DNA from: Alkaliflexus imshenetskii DSM 15055
GTDB taxonomy: Bacteria; Bacteroidota; Bacteroidia; Bacteroidales; Marinilabiliaceae
Length of the DNA stretch: 64,000 nucleotides
Direction of reading: 5' to 3'
NCBI RefSeq assembly: GCF_000517065.1
Contig: NZ_KI912105.1
Coordinates: forward strand, 2,941,684-3,005,683
Shown: piece by piece, positions 1-9,252 of the stretch
Layout: every line of letters starts with the position of its first letter
How positions within the stretch are numbered: position 1 is the stretch's first letter
Position numbers and translations under genes: made by a program
The notes under the pieces: generated by a model
The model's database searches: none
Told to the model about the DNA's origin: nothing
What the model saw: the letters and a program-made list of their open reading frames with translations, nothing else

Positions 1-702
1 CCAGTCACGGCCATATACATCCAGGTGTATATCGGGAAATTCAGGGGTTATAAGCTCCAGTGCCTGAATTAATTGGCGGATGCCTTTTTTCTCACACACG
101 GTGCCTGCAAAAACCAAACGATGGGGAATGTTTATTGACAAATCTGCCTGCCTGAAGAGTTTTTCGTCAACAGGATAGCGTATTTTTTCAACTGGTCGCC
201 CTTTGGTTGAAAGGTATTTTTCGGTATGTGATTTTACATAGTCAGATACAGCAACAAATGCATTGGCACTCTTATAAGAGCGTTTTTCAATAAAGCCCTT
301 CCATTTATTGATTTTCCGGTTTTCGCTCTCTGCAAAAAAATGATGCCCGCCATGCATCCTTACAACTTTTTTATATGGTGTTCTGGTTGGAAACATAAAC
401 ATTGCCGATTCGGGCGTTTCAACTATTTGAATCGGATCTTTCTTATGAAGTTCTTTTACTTTTTTTCGTATTCGCAAGCTGTTCTCAATAAAGGCGGGTT
501 TTCTTAAAAATGAGGGTCGCGGAAGACGATGGATTTCAACGCCCTCATCAATAACCAACTCTTCCTCATCAGCGCCACCAATTCCAACCACACTTACTTT
601 ATGTCCTTTTTTTACCAGCCCCCGGCCTATTGTTTGAATGAAACTTCCTATTCCGCCTGTCTGCCAAAGTGGATATTCATTTGATATGTAACAGATATGC
701 AT
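1..702 (-). CDS. Glycosyltransferase family 4 (GT-B), C-terminus cut off by window edge
   Basis: The frame is open from the window edge to an ATG at 702, giving 234 residues. It begins MHICYISNEYPLW and has TGGIGSFIQTIGRGL (about residues 15-29), the glycine-rich N-terminal loop of GT4-type retaining glycosyltransferases, followed by VSVVGIGG. Near the edge RLVFAGTVCEKKGIRQLI is the usual start of the C-terminal nucleotide-sugar binding domain. It should transfer a sugar to a growing glycan on the cytoplasmic face; donor and acceptor cannot be read. It is the last visible gene of the minus-strand polysaccharide locus, 18 nt after the gene ending at 721. The catalytic E-x7-E region lies outside the window. 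Confidence 0.85.
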   Translation of the reverse strand, partial: MHICYISNEYPLWQTGGIGSFIQTIGRGLVKKGHKVSVVGIGGADEEELVIDEGVEIHRLPRPSFLRKPAFIENSLRIRKKVKELHKKDPIQIVETPESAMFMFPTRTPYKKVVRMHGGHHFFAESENRKINKWKGFIEKRSYKSANAFVAVSDYVKSHTEKYLSTKGRPVEKIRYPVDEKLFRQADLSINIPHRLVFAGTVCEKKGIRQLIQALELITPEFPDIHLDVYGRDW

Positions 703-720
703 GTTTGTTGATTTTTGAAA

Positions 721-2121
721 TTAATTTGCCTGTGCCTTATCCATAATTGTGTTGGCTATATTCTCAGACGCCTCAGTAACCGGTTGAAGGGCAATTACAT
801 TGAACCATCGGCCTGATTTGATATTCTCCGGCAGGTCTCCGTTTAATGCTTTTTTTACCGTGTTCAGAATTTCTTCCTTGTTGTTGAGCCAGATAACGCA
901 ATCTTCGGCGGGCATACTCCTGAAGTGCTGATAGTGGTTATTGGTTACTGCCGACCAGTAGGTAATTTCCGGCTGATCGTAGTTTATATAAATTGCAGGC
1001 TTGCTGAATACGGCAAAATCGTGCGCCATGGTAGAGCCTACATTTATTACAGCATCTGCATGCAATGAGGTGTTAACCAAAAGCGCCACATCCTCAGGTG
1101 TGGGAACAATGGCATCCCATCCGCCTTTGTATGACTTCCAGATCGGGTCTGAGGTTTTTATTAAATGGGGATGTTGTGCCACGATGGCATCAAACCGGCC
1201 TGACAGATCCACCGGACAGCGACGTAACAATACCTGCGGTCTTTCCTCTTCAGGGAGTGTCATCAATGCCTCGGCCAAATCTTTTAAATAGAGCTCATCA
1301 CAAGGGAAAGTAAGGTCGTTGCCTGAGAAGCAGAGAATCTTTTTATTCGGGTCTAGTCCAATGTTACTGCAAAACTCCTCTTTTGACAGATGGAGCTTTT
1401 GGTTGAAATAGAACTCAAATTGCGGCGTGCCGGTAATGATAATATCCTTCTCGGGAACTTCCGGGTAATATTTAAGCATTTCATCCTTCATTATTTGCGA
1501 CCATACCACATAGGTGTGTGAGCGCACCAGAAGCCTCGCCTTTGGCAAATTGTCCCATGAGTACACTGCGCCAATGGTAGGGATGTTGAGCTGATTGGCT
1601 GCTTCCACAATGGCTCCGGCATCCATCGACCGCTGATGGGTGCAGAAGATTACCGATGGCGCCATCGATTTTAGAATCTCTTTTTGTGCTTTTACATAAC
1701 TGCTGCTTCCGATAACCCTGCTATATCTTTTTTCGAATTTTACTATCGAGTTGTAGTTTTTCATAAACAACTTGCCGGTGAATGCTGCCAGGCCAAAGAA
1801 TAATCTGGAAAAGCCCCTTTGTTTCTTTCGGGTCCAGTTAATCATGGTGGTATCATTGTTGTCAAGGCTTGTATAATGGCGTAACCTGGCATAGGTAATG
1901 GCCTCTTTCAGCAGTTTTCCCATTAACGACTCCCGGTAGAGTTCCATCTTTTTGTAAACCACATTTCGTTTGGGATGCAGCTTTTTTACTTCCTCAATAA
2001 TCTCTTCTGACAATGTGGTGTAGAGCACAATTTCGGCGTGCTCAGGAAATTTGTCAAGTATGCTGCTGTATAGATAGTTGCGTAGTCCTACGCCGTCGGG
2101 CACCAAAAAACAAATTCTCAT
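721..2121 (-). CDS. GT-B-like / CDP-glycerol-transferase-like surface polysaccharide protein
   Basis: 466 residues, ATG start at 2121. The start MRICFLVPDGVGLRNYL resembles the first strand and loop of GT-B proteins; residues about 155-260 (VIFCTHQRS, SWDNLPKARLLV, IIITGTPQFEFYF) and a late stretch with VINVGSTMAHDFAVFSKPA look like the nucleotide-binding half of glycosyl- or glycerophosphotransferases, in which a Ser/Thr-Asp segment binds the donor phosphates. No signal peptide or membrane segment is seen, so it should act in the cytoplasm. It follows the nonulosonic-acid genes with a 28-nt gap and precedes a GT4 gene. It could transfer the nonulosonic acid or a polyol phosphate; the exact family is not recognised. 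Confidence 0.55.
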   Translation of the reverse strand: MRICFLVPDGVGLRNYLYSSILDKFPEHAEIVLYTTLSEEIIEEVKKLHPKRNVVYKKMELYRESLMGKLLKEAITYARLRHYTSLDNNDTTMINWTRKKQRGFSRLFFGLAAFTGKLFMKNYNSIVKFEKRYSRVIGSSSYVKAQKEILKSMAPSVIFCTHQRSMDAGAIVEAANQLNIPTIGAVYSWDNLPKARLLVRSHTYVVWSQIMKDEMLKYYPEVPEKDIIITGTPQFEFYFNQKLHLSKEEFCSNIGLDPNKKILCFSGNDLTFPCDELYLKDLAEALMTLPEEERPQVLLRRCPVDLSGRFDAIVAQHPHLIKTSDPIWKSYKGGWDAIVPTPEDVALLVNTSLHADAVINVGSTMAHDFAVFSKPAIYINYDQPEITYWSAVTNNHYQHFRSMPAEDCVIWLNNKEEILNTVKKALNGDLPENIKSGRWFNVIALQPVTEASENIANTIMDKAQAN

Positions 2122-2149
2122 ATAACGTAAGGCTTAGGTAAATAATGCT

Positions 2150-3319
2150 TTATTCGTTTCTGTTAAGTATCAATTCAATAAATTCACGAACCACCCCTTC
2201 ACCACCTTTTTTTGTGAGGATGCGGATTCCTTCTATGTTTTTTATTTTTTCGGTAGCATCGGCGGGACATGCTGCAACGCCCACGTGGCTAAGTAATTCA
2301 AAACAGTTGATGTCATCACCAATGTAAGCAGTTTCGTCCATCGACACGCCAAGTTCGTTGCATATCTCAATGGCAGCCTGAAGTTTACCTCCATGTCGAT
2401 GTCCCTGACGTAAAAAGTCGATTTTGAGTTTGGCAGCCCTTCTTTCTACCAGTTTGGTGTTTTCAGATGTGATGATTGCTGTTTTAATACCTTGCTCCGA
2501 TAAAAGGTTGAAACCCATGCCATCGCGGGTGTTGAACTTTTTAAGTTCATCGCCATTTTCCGAATAGTACATGCCGGCATCGGTAAGCACGCCATCCACA
2601 TCAGAAATAAAGAGACGGATGTGAGGTAGTTTCTTTTCTGGACTTTTCTTCTGAACGTGCTTCCTGAAAAGATTCTCCGCCAACTGCCAATCATCCGGGT
2701 CATCAATTTCGATGGCCGAATATTCTGGCATTTCATAGATGGCAATGCGTCCCGAGAGACGGTTTTTATCGCGGAGAATGTTGCCTGCACGGTTAATGTA
2801 AAAGGCGCCATTTTCCATCAGCTGGCCATCAAAGTCCTGCCTTCGCGGCCTGCTTTTGTAGTTGTAATTGACCGGTGTGCCGTCTGGATTCCAGAAAAAC
2901 CTTTTTTGTCGTACGCAGGTTAAAAGTGAGTCAAAACCTGTTTGGTTAAGTAATCTGAAGGCATCATCAATGTGGCGTGTTTGGGTGAAAGGTGTTGTGG
3001 CCTGGGCAAGAACAAACAGGTCATTTTCATCCAATGGATATGCCTGAAGATATTCGAGCATCACACTTTCGGTGGAAGCTGTGTCTGTGGCATTTTCCGG
3101 CTTTCGTTGATACACTTCAACTTTTGAAAGGTTTAAGTTTGCCACCACAGACTCTATCTCTTTGCTGTCGGTAGCCACTACCACCTTATCCACATAATCT
3201 GAGCCCGACAAGGCTTCTGCAAGCCAATATACCAGGGGTTTGCCACAAAATTCGCGAATGTTTTTTCCCGGAATCGATTTGCTTCCTCCACGTACCGGAA
3301 TAAATGCAACTACTGCCAT
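2150..3319 (-). CDS. Fused CMP-nonulosonate cytidylyltransferase and KdsC-like HAD phosphatase
   Basis: 389 residues in two domains. Residues 1 to about 225 are a NeuA-type cytidylyltransferase: IPVRGGSKSIPGKNIREFCG is the CTP-binding loop, with later LAQATTPF and ENGAFYI typical of CMP-sialate synthetases. Residues about 232-389 are a HAD phosphatase of the KdsC type: SDVDGVLTDAG carries the nucleophile Asp, followed by NTRDGMG, ITSEN and GDDINCFE, which binds Mg. The fusion suggests one protein that dephosphorylates a nonulosonate 9-phosphate and activates it with CTP. Its ATG overlaps the end of the NeuB-like gene by 10 nt, so the two are translationally coupled. Substrate is not fixed by sequence: KDN, Neu5Ac or a relative. 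Confidence 0.82.
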   Translation of the reverse strand: MAVVAFIPVRGGSKSIPGKNIREFCGKPLVYWLAEALSGSDYVDKVVVATDSKEIESVVANLNLSKVEVYQRKPENATDTASTESVMLEYLQAYPLDENDLFVLAQATTPFTQTRHIDDAFRLLNQTGFDSLLTCVRQKRFFWNPDGTPVNYNYKSRPRRQDFDGQLMENGAFYINRAGNILRDKNRLSGRIAIYEMPEYSAIEIDDPDDWQLAENLFRKHVQKKSPEKKLPHIRLFISDVDGVLTDAGMYYSENGDELKKFNTRDGMGFNLLSEQGIKTAIITSENTKLVERRAAKLKIDFLRQGHRHGGKLQAAIEICNELGVSMDETAYIGDDINCFELLSHVGVAACPADATEKIKNIEGIRILTKKGGEGVVREFIELILNRNE

Positions 3320-4185
3320 TTAACCTGATTCTTTTTAAGTTTGTCTCGTTGAACTTTCTCTATGTCCAACACATCGTGTGATTTGTATGTGAGCGCTTTG
3401 CTTACGGCTCTGCAGTCCCTTGCCAAACGGCGCATTCCATCGGGCTCAAGCGAGGCGGCATGGTCTGTTCCTTTCCAGGTTCTGTCCAATGTGTAGTGTC
3501 TTTCTATCCACTGGGCACCAAGCGTAACGGCTGCCACATCCACCGCTATACCCAGGTGGTGACCCGAAAAGCCTATAGCCTTCACCCGGTGTTCGAATTT
3601 CTCTTTTAAGCGCGATATTTCCAACAGGCAGATGTCCTCAAAAGGAACCGGATAGCCCGATGTACAGCTGTAAATTACCAAATCATTAGCCCTTCCCATC
3701 TTCTCAAAAAAGGAAACAACTTTTTCCTCTTCCTCCTTGGTTGTCATTCCAAACGAAGCGTGAATCTCACCTGCATAATTTTCGCAGAGATAAGTAAGCA
3801 TAGGTTTGTTAAGGTTGCAGGCCGAAGGTATTTTTATCAGTTTCGGATTTAGTGAGGTGATCTCTTTGGCTGAGGTCACATCCCAAACCGAAGTAGAGTA
3901 AATAAGACCAGCATCTTCGCACCATTTTTTCAGCTGGCGGTGCTGATCCATGTCAAACTCCAGAAACTCACGGTGCTCGCCATAGGTTTTCCCGTAGGCA
4001 TTAATGGGATTGGGGTGCGGCGAGTTGTACTCTTCTTCAGAGAGAAGCTCTCTGTTGGTGCGTTTCTGAAATTTTACCACATCAACTTTACAAAACATAG
4101 ATGCCGTAACAATCAGTTCATGGGCAATGTCCATGTCTCCCTTGTGGTTACAACCAACTTCTGCAATAATTTTAGGTGCTTCCAT
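3310..4185 (-). CDS. NeuB-family nonulosonic acid (phosphate) synthase lacking the SAF domain
   Basis: 291 residues. The TIM-barrel markers of sialic acid synthases are present: IAEVGCNHKGDMDIA near the N-terminus, VKFQKRT, IKIPSACNLNKPML, and GFSGHHLGI followed by LGAQWIERHYTLDRTWKGTDHAASLEPD near residues 207-250. It condenses phosphoenolpyruvate with a hexosamine or hexose (or its 6-phosphate). Family members are usually about 340-350 residues with a C-terminal SAF (antifreeze-like) domain that covers the active site of the partner subunit; here the protein ends about 30 residues after the barrel, so that domain is absent. It is followed by the fused cytidylyltransferase-phosphatase with 10-nt overlap. 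A 137-nt gap upstream may hold its own promoter, but none was recognised. Confidence 0.82.
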   Translation of the reverse strand: MEAPKIIAEVGCNHKGDMDIAHELIVTASMFCKVDVVKFQKRTNRELLSEEEYNSPHPNPINAYGKTYGEHREFLEFDMDQHRQLKKWCEDAGLIYSTSVWDVTSAKEITSLNPKLIKIPSACNLNKPMLTYLCENYAGEIHASFGMTTKEEEEKVVSFFEKMGRANDLVIYSCTSGYPVPFEDICLLEISRLKEKFEHRVKAIGFSGHHLGIAVDVAAVTLGAQWIERHYTLDRTWKGTDHAASLEPDGMRRLARDCRAVSKALTYKSHDVLDIEKVQRDKLKKNQVKWQ

Positions 4186-4322
4186 GATTATGTGTTTAGA
4201 AATTGTTTAAAATTTAATTTGAAATGTGTCTAACAAAGAGACTTGTTTACGCACAATGGCTGTGTAATTACTTGTTTGCCAGATGTGTAAATCTAATCTC
4301 TGTGTTTTAATAGGTACCGTTG

Positions 4323-5321
4323 CTATATTATCTTGAATTTACGAAAAGCTCTGAAGCAAATCTCGGTGAGAGGGTATGCCGCTTTTCGGAAAAATGGCTG
4401 TTTTGCCGATTCCTTCCAATCAACGATGGGCGGTGTAGGGTTCGTTTCTTTCATTTTTTGATAGGATGCCACCAGCTTTTCGGGTATGGTATTTCCCATG
4501 TGATAGGCATACAATTCCTTTGTAGAAAGTCTCAAAAGCCCTTGTCGCTCGGCAGAAAAATCGATGTATTCATGTTCATATCCATTTCTGAACACATGCT
4601 CCACTTTATCATGATTAAAACCATCTACCACAACCCGGCGATAAGTTGCAAGTGCGTGTACGGCACCTACTATGGCCTGACGATTGTTCCTCCCTACATA
4701 ATAGTGGCAATTGCGCCAGCTCTCTTTTCTCTTAAACCCATAACGTGAATAGAGCCCCTTATCGGGTGCATGGCCTATTCCTTGTTCAAACAGGTCGATG
4801 TCTGCATCGTCAATTATTTTTCCGCTTTTTAAAGATGTAGTGATGATGTTTGAATTGAAAAAATATGCCAGGTGAGCCGCCGGAAATGGAGTGACCATCC
4901 CTGCCAAAGGAAAGTTATTCATTATTTCGGCCACTTGCTGTTCCCAGCCCGGGAAAAAGAGGAAATCGGAATCGCCAATGGTTATATACTCCTCATACGA
5001 TGCGCGGGCTTCTGTTAAGATGGTCTCGAGTTTGCCTCTGTTCTCGTTCATCGATACATACTTGTCGATTAGCCCATCCTTAAAATATTTGTTGGCAACA
5101 TCAGTGGCTTCCTTACACGATGCATTGTTTATGAGTGTGATAGCTGTATGTTCTTTGTCAATGGTTTCGGTGAGACTTTTCAGACACATATCCAATACCG
5201 CAGGCTGTCCTTTGAAATAGGCATCATTGGTGTTGGGAATCCAAAAAGGCATTATCACACGATGTTTTTTGTGTGTGAGCTTTTGTATATCCGTTTTAAG
5301 CGGGTTTTGGCCTACTCTCAT
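4323..5321 (-). CDS. GT-A type glycosyltransferase of the polysaccharide locus
   Basis: 332 residues, ATG at 5321, directly abutting the stop of the upstream gene. ITLINNASCKEATDVANKYF followed by NENRGKLETILTEARASYEEYITIGDSDFLFFPGWE is a GT-A Rossmann-like start with a metal-binding DSD (the D-x-D equivalent) near residue 119. Unlike the next two genes it lacks the canonical VSVIIPTYN opening, having VIMPFWIPNTNDAYF instead, so it is a divergent GT2-like member. The C-terminal third (EHEYIDFSAERQGLLRL) carries acidic residues suited to a catalytic base. No membrane segment is seen. Donor and acceptor are unknown; its place between GT2 genes and the nonulosonic cassette suggests glycan assembly. 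Confidence 0.7.
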   Translation of the reverse strand: MRVGQNPLKTDIQKLTHKKHRVIMPFWIPNTNDAYFKGQPAVLDMCLKSLTETIDKEHTAITLINNASCKEATDVANKYFKDGLIDKYVSMNENRGKLETILTEARASYEEYITIGDSDFLFFPGWEQQVAEIMNNFPLAGMVTPFPAAHLAYFFNSNIITTSLKSGKIIDDADIDLFEQGIGHAPDKGLYSRYGFKRKESWRNCHYYVGRNNRQAIVGAVHALATYRRVVVDGFNHDKVEHVFRNGYEHEYIDFSAERQGLLRLSTKELYAYHMGNTIPEKLVASYQKMKETNPTPPIVDWKESAKQPFFRKAAYPLTEICFRAFRKFKII

Positions 5322-6236
5322 TTAAGCTAAGGATTTTGTGGGTTTAACCATCTCTTTCATCTTAAGGAGTATTCCCCACGACACAACGGGAATCAGCCAA
5401 AAGAAGAGATGCATCGAAAAGCAATTTTTTATGGATGTTTTTAACGACAATGAATCATATATCATGGATACCTGTTTCAATAGCAGGCGTTTCCGTATTT
5501 TTCCAAATCTTTTGTTCGAGAACGATTCCTTGTTTTTTAGTCCTTTTAACATCCTGAATAACTCCAGTGGGAGTTTGAGATAGGCAATTCGGTTTCCCGA
5601 TATTCCTTGTGGATGCACCCGGTAATAGGCTGTGGGTTCATCAATGTAGTGGAATTTTGTGTAGAATGCCATACGCGAAAAGAACTCAGTATCTTCGCCT
5701 GCCGCCTTCATGTTTTCGTTAAAAGTACCGCATTGAGAGAGCAGCTCTTTTCGGAAAATGGCTGTGGGCGTCATAACTGTAAACGACCCTACCATTTCAT
5801 CAAAAACGTAGCCATGTTTTTTTAAAGGGTCAGATAATCTGCCAACGGTTTCGCCGGTTTGATTCCCTTCGTGATCTATCACAAGGCAATAGCTGTGCAC
5901 CAATCCAAAATCTTCATTTTTGTCCAATATGGCCACCTGTTTTTCAAGTTTGTCGGGGAGCCAGAGGTCGTCATCATCAACCAGGGCGATGTATTGGCTC
6001 TCGGCAAGTTTAAAGCCGGTGTTGCGAGGTCGCATTGGGCCACCGGAGTTGGCTATTCTGTGATATCTTACGTTGTTAAAATTACTGCACACCAATTTGT
6101 TTGCCTCACCAGGTGTGCCATCGTCCACAACAATTATCTCAAAATCCCTGAAAGTTTGCTTTTGCAGGTTTTCGAGTGTTATTTTCAGATAATCGGTTCG
6201 ATTATAGGTAGGTATGATGACCGAGACTTTTGGCAT
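5322..6236 (-). CDS. Glycosyltransferase family 2
   Basis: 304 residues. It opens with KVSVIIPTYNRTDYLKITLE, the standard GT2 nucleotide-binding strand, followed by IIVVDDG and the metal-binding ALVDDDDLWLPDKLE near residue 85-99; AAGEDTEFFSRM near residue 180 is the usual acceptor-side catalytic ED-x-D-type motif. The C-terminal 80 residues are basic with one hydrophobic stretch (MHLFFWLIPVVSWGILL), which could bind the membrane. It should transfer a sugar from a nucleotide donor to a lipid-linked glycan. It lies 13 nt after the next GT2 and abuts the following transferase, so it is a mid-operon gene. Confidence 0.88.
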   Translation of the reverse strand: MPKVSVIIPTYNRTDYLKITLENLQKQTFRDFEIIVVDDGTPGEANKLVCSNFNNVRYHRIANSGGPMRPRNTGFKLAESQYIALVDDDDLWLPDKLEKQVAILDKNEDFGLVHSYCLVIDHEGNQTGETVGRLSDPLKKHGYVFDEMVGSFTVMTPTAIFRKELLSQCGTFNENMKAAGEDTEFFSRMAFYTKFHYIDEPTAYYRVHPQGISGNRIAYLKLPLELFRMLKGLKNKESFSNKRFGKIRKRLLLKQVSMIYDSLSLKTSIKNCFSMHLFFWLIPVVSWGILLKMKEMVKPTKSLA

Positions 6237-6249
6237 TGATACTGTATGG

Positions 6250-7185
6250 TTACTTTCTTTTTAGCGGTTTTAAGTAACAGTTAAGCCATGTGAAAAGCAG
6301 TTTCACGTTTTTGGTTCTAATGGCTTGCTTTCGAACTATACTAAGACTTTTTGTATAGCCCTCACGAAATGCAACAAGGGCATCCTCAGACATTTTTTGA
6401 TGTATAAGCTGGTCATACTCCTTACTGATGCCCAAATAGCGTGGTAAAATTTTGAAATGCCCATCCCAGTATCGGGTTCCACGGCTCATTTCGGTGCTGC
6501 CATGATGTCGGCGATACTTGCTGAATACCTGATTTTTAAATGCAATGCCATGTTTTAGAGAGATGCGCATAAACATGTCCCAATCCTCAGCATAGAGATC
6601 TTCATCAAATCCGCCGAGCTCCTTTAACGGGGCAGTCACATACAATCCGGATGCGGTTGGTATGAAGCATCCATGTTTTACAAGTTGTCCAAAGATAAAG
6701 CCCGATGGCATGCTGCCATTTCCAAAGTGCTTAATTCTGTCTTTGATTACTGAGTCGCGAAGCAGATTGCCATCATTGTCAATCCATTGCACATCGCCAT
6801 ATAAAAAACCGGGATGCCAGTCCAGACTCTCCATGTAGGTTACCTGGCTTTCGATTTTATCCGGCATCAGAATGTCATCGCAAGGCCACGGATGGAAATA
6901 CTTGGTGTTGCACAATGAGAGGGCATGGTTCATAGTGTTGGTGATGCCCATGTTGTTTTCGTGACAGATTAAAGTGGCAGGATGTCCGTTCTCTTCGAGC
7001 CATTCATTTATCACCTCCACTGAATTGTCTGTGCTGCAATCATCAATAATATAGAAATGGCCGGGGCGCCATGTTTGTGCCATGATGCTGTTGAGCGTCT
7101 CTTTGAGAAAACGTGCCTGGTTGTAGCATAGTGCCACAACGGTGACATATTTATCGCAAATGCTTGGGTTAAGTGTTTGGGTCAT
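6250..7185 (-). CDS. Glycosyltransferase family 2
   Basis: 311 residues. YVTVVALCYNQARFLKETL is the GT2 opening, FYIIDDCSTDNS follows, and HPWPCDDILMPDKIE near residues 98-112 carries the D-D metal motif (CDD in place of DxD). YAEDWDMFMRI near residue 200 is the canonical acceptor-side ED-W-D motif. No N-terminal signal peptide; the C-terminus is basic. It probably adds one residue of the repeat unit made by this locus. The gene starts 1 nt before the stop of the FdtB-like aminotransferase gene, consistent with one transcript. Confidence 0.88.
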   Translation of the reverse strand: MTQTLNPSICDKYVTVVALCYNQARFLKETLNSIMAQTWRPGHFYIIDDCSTDNSVEVINEWLEENGHPATLICHENNMGITNTMNHALSLCNTKYFHPWPCDDILMPDKIESQVTYMESLDWHPGFLYGDVQWIDNDGNLLRDSVIKDRIKHFGNGSMPSGFIFGQLVKHGCFIPTASGLYVTAPLKELGGFDEDLYAEDWDMFMRISLKHGIAFKNQVFSKYRRHHGSTEMSRGTRYWDGHFKILPRYLGISKEYDQLIHQKMSEDALVAFREGYTKSLSIVRKQAIRTKNVKLLFTWLNCYLKPLKRK

Positions 7186-7186
7186 T

Positions 7187-8293
7187 TTAGGCGAAGTTGT
7201 TGATTAGGTTTGCAACGGTAAGTATCTCCTCTTTGGTATGTACCGGACTCATTGGGAGACTCAATTCTTGTTCATGTATGCGTTCCGTAATCGGAAAACT
7301 CAGATGATTCCAATGTTTAAATGCCTCTTGTTTGTGTGGCGGTAATGGATAGTGTATTAGGGTTTGAACACCATGGTCGGCCAAATATTTTTGCAAAGCA
7401 TCTCTGTTGGGATGCAGAATTGGATAGATGTGGTAAACATGTTTGCCATATTGTTTTTCAACTGGCAGAGTCACACTTGCGTTTTTGATGTTTTCGTTGT
7501 AAACCAACGCGAGTTGACGCCTGTGGTCATTCTCCCTGTCCAGCCCTTTAAGTCTGATTCGGAGCCATGCAGCCTGATTCTCATCAAGCCGCATGTTATA
7601 ACCCTCAAACATGTTGTAATACTTTTTTTGCGAGCCATAGTTTCGTAATGCCTTTACCACTTCAAACAGCTCGGCATCGTTGGTAGTGACTGCACCTGCA
7701 TCGCCCAGTGCACCCAGATTTTTTCCCGGATAAAAGCTGTGTCCGGTGGCATTAGAGAGGTTGCCTGCTTTTTTGCCGTTGCGCAATGCGGCACCGTGCG
7801 ACTGCGCTGCATCTTCTACCACAATCAGATTGTTGGCTTTTGCAATGTCATTAATTGCGTCCATGTCGGCCAGTTGCCCATATAGATGAACAGCCAGAAT
7901 GGCTTTTGTTCTGGATGTAATGGCACTTTGTATTTTACCCGGACAGATGTTGTATGAGTCAGGGTCAGGCTCAACAAGCACCGGCGTAAGCCTGCTTTGA
8001 GTTACGGCCAGTATGGATGCAATGTAGGTATTGGCCGGCACTATGACTTCATCATTTTCCTTTAGTTTTCCCAGTATTTTGTAGCCTTCAAAAATGGCGC
8101 GAAGGGCATCCAGTCCATTGCTTACGCCCACACAGAAGTTTGTGCCGCAGTATGCTGCGTATTCGTTTTCAAAGGCTTGTACTTCATTGCCCAGAACATA
8201 CCAGCCACTATCCAGAAACCTCTGTGTGGCCTCCATAAATTGAGGAAAATATGGCTGATTAACGGCCTTCAAATCCAGAAATTTTATTTGCAT
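7187..8293 (-). CDS. DegT/DnrJ/EryC1 sugar aminotransferase, FdtB/QdtB-like
   Basis: 368 residues, the full length of the family. [19 protein letters not shown] forms the PLP-phosphate loop, [11 protein letters not shown] holds the Asp that binds the pyridine nitrogen, and [19 protein letters not shown] (about residues 182-200) carries the PLP lysine. The insert [19 protein letters not shown] is common in FdtB/QdtB and VioA-type enzymes that aminate 3- or 4-keto-6-deoxyhexoses. Two FdtA-like ketoisomerases lie upstream in the operon, which makes a dTDP-3-amino-3,6-dideoxyhexose product (Fuc3N or Qui3N) the likely outcome. RmlA and RmlB, which would supply the 4-keto sugar, are not in the window. 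The start overlaps the GNAT gene by 10 nt. Confidence 0.85.
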   Translation of the reverse strand: MQIKFLDLKAVNQPYFPQFMEATQRFLDSGWYVLGNEVQAFENEYAAYCGTNFCVGVSNGLDALRAIFEGYKILGKLKENDEVIVPANTYIASILAVTQSRLTPVLVEPDPDSYNICPGKIQSAITSRTKAILAVHLYGQLADMDAINDIAKANNLIVVEDAAQSHGAALRNGKKAGNLSNATGHSFYPGKNLGALGDAGAVTTNDAELFEVVKALRNYGSQKKYYNMFEGYNMRLDENQAAWLRIRLKGLDRENDHRRQLALVYNENIKNASVTLPVEKQYGKHVYHIYPILHPNRDALQKYLADHGVQTLIHYPLPPHKQEAFKHWNHLSFPITERIHEQELSLPMSPVHTKEEILTVANLINNFA

Positions 8294-9225
8294 AGCTCTT
8301 TTCTATAAAAATCGTGACAGAATCCAGACGCTCCAAAACCCTCTTTAAAGGAGGCAAGCCCTTCGTTTAGTTCCATGCCGTTTGCCTCAGTTGAAGTGCC
8401 AAAACTCAAATATCGTTTCTCCTTGTATTTTTCCATGAGGTAACCTACGAGAAATTCTGCTGCACATAAGTCGCGTCCTACATCGTTAAAATGGAGATAT
8501 TGTGTATGAATAAAATCGTTGTCGGAAAATAGCCATGTGCCACCTAAGAATGTGTCATCATGATAAACCAACAGGGTTTGCAGGTTTTTGGGAAACCGGC
8601 TTTGCAGAAGCAGAACTTCGTTGGGCGAGTGTACAGGTTTCGTATTATATTTTTTGGAGAGGTTTTCTGCCACCAAAGTCATATAAGTGTGTACATCTCC
8701 ATTTTCGACTATTCTCAGATTGTTGCGACCGGCTTTGTTAAAACGATATCTTTTATCTCTGGCAAACCCTGCAAAGTTTTTTAAATCAATAAAAAAAGAA
8801 AGGTCTCGTCTCCATAAACTATAGCCTTTCTTCCATAAAACCCACGAATCATAATCATTGGTATGCTTTTCAAATACCGGAGGCTTATGTTTGTAGTCTA
8901 TTTGCCGTATTCCGTTTGCTTTCAGGTAGGCCTCCATCTCGTCAAACAAAACTTCCATATCGGCAGCGGCAAAACGTGGCGCCAGCACCCACCCTCCATA
9001 GGTGAGTCCCTGATGGGAACTTAGCACGCCCTCCTGCTCGTTGCAAGGCAGCACTGCTGCGAGTTTGTTGTTTTTATATACCATCAGGCTGTGATCGGTG
9101 AAACGATCCTGGTGGTAATCCATAAATCCCCTGTAGAAAAGAAAGACGCCATTCCACGAATGGCCTATAAACTCGTCCCAGGTTTTCTGTTTTTCGGGGG
9201 TGTATCTGATAATTTCGAACTGCAT
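8284..9225 (-). CDS. GNAT/FemAB-fold acyltransferase in the amino-sugar operon
   Basis: 313 residues. The layout of a double-GNAT (FemAB-like, Acetyltransf_6) protein is visible: an N-terminal half with [20 protein letters not shown], a basic linker [20 protein letters not shown] that matches the R/K-rich acceptor-binding segment of this superfamily, and a C-terminal half with [21 protein letters not shown] and [23 protein letters not shown]. It is soluble with no signal peptide. Because the stop overlaps the start of the FdtB-like aminotransferase gene, it may N-acylate the amino sugar formed there, but hexapeptide transferases in the same operon are equally good candidates. The substrate cannot be read. 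Confidence 0.65.
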   Translation of the reverse strand: MQFEIIRYTPEKQKTWDEFIGHSWNGVFLFYRGFMDYHQDRFTDHSLMVYKNNKLAAVLPCNEQEGVLSSHQGLTYGGWVLAPRFAAADMEVLFDEMEAYLKANGIRQIDYKHKPPVFEKHTNDYDSWVLWKKGYSLWRRDLSFFIDLKNFAGFARDKRYRFNKAGRNNLRIVENGDVHTYMTLVAENLSKKYNTKPVHSPNEVLLLQSRFPKNLQTLLVYHDDTFLGGTWLFSDNDFIHTQYLHFNDVGRDLCAAEFLVGYLMEKYKEKRYLSFGTSTEANGMELNEGLASFKEGFGASGFCHDFYRKELCK

Positions 9226-9252
9226 ATAGAATGGTGTAGACTTGCATGCCTT

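Noticed and set aside
1001-1291. 96-codon plus-strand frame in the GT-B-like gene
   Set aside because: Antisense shadow without features.
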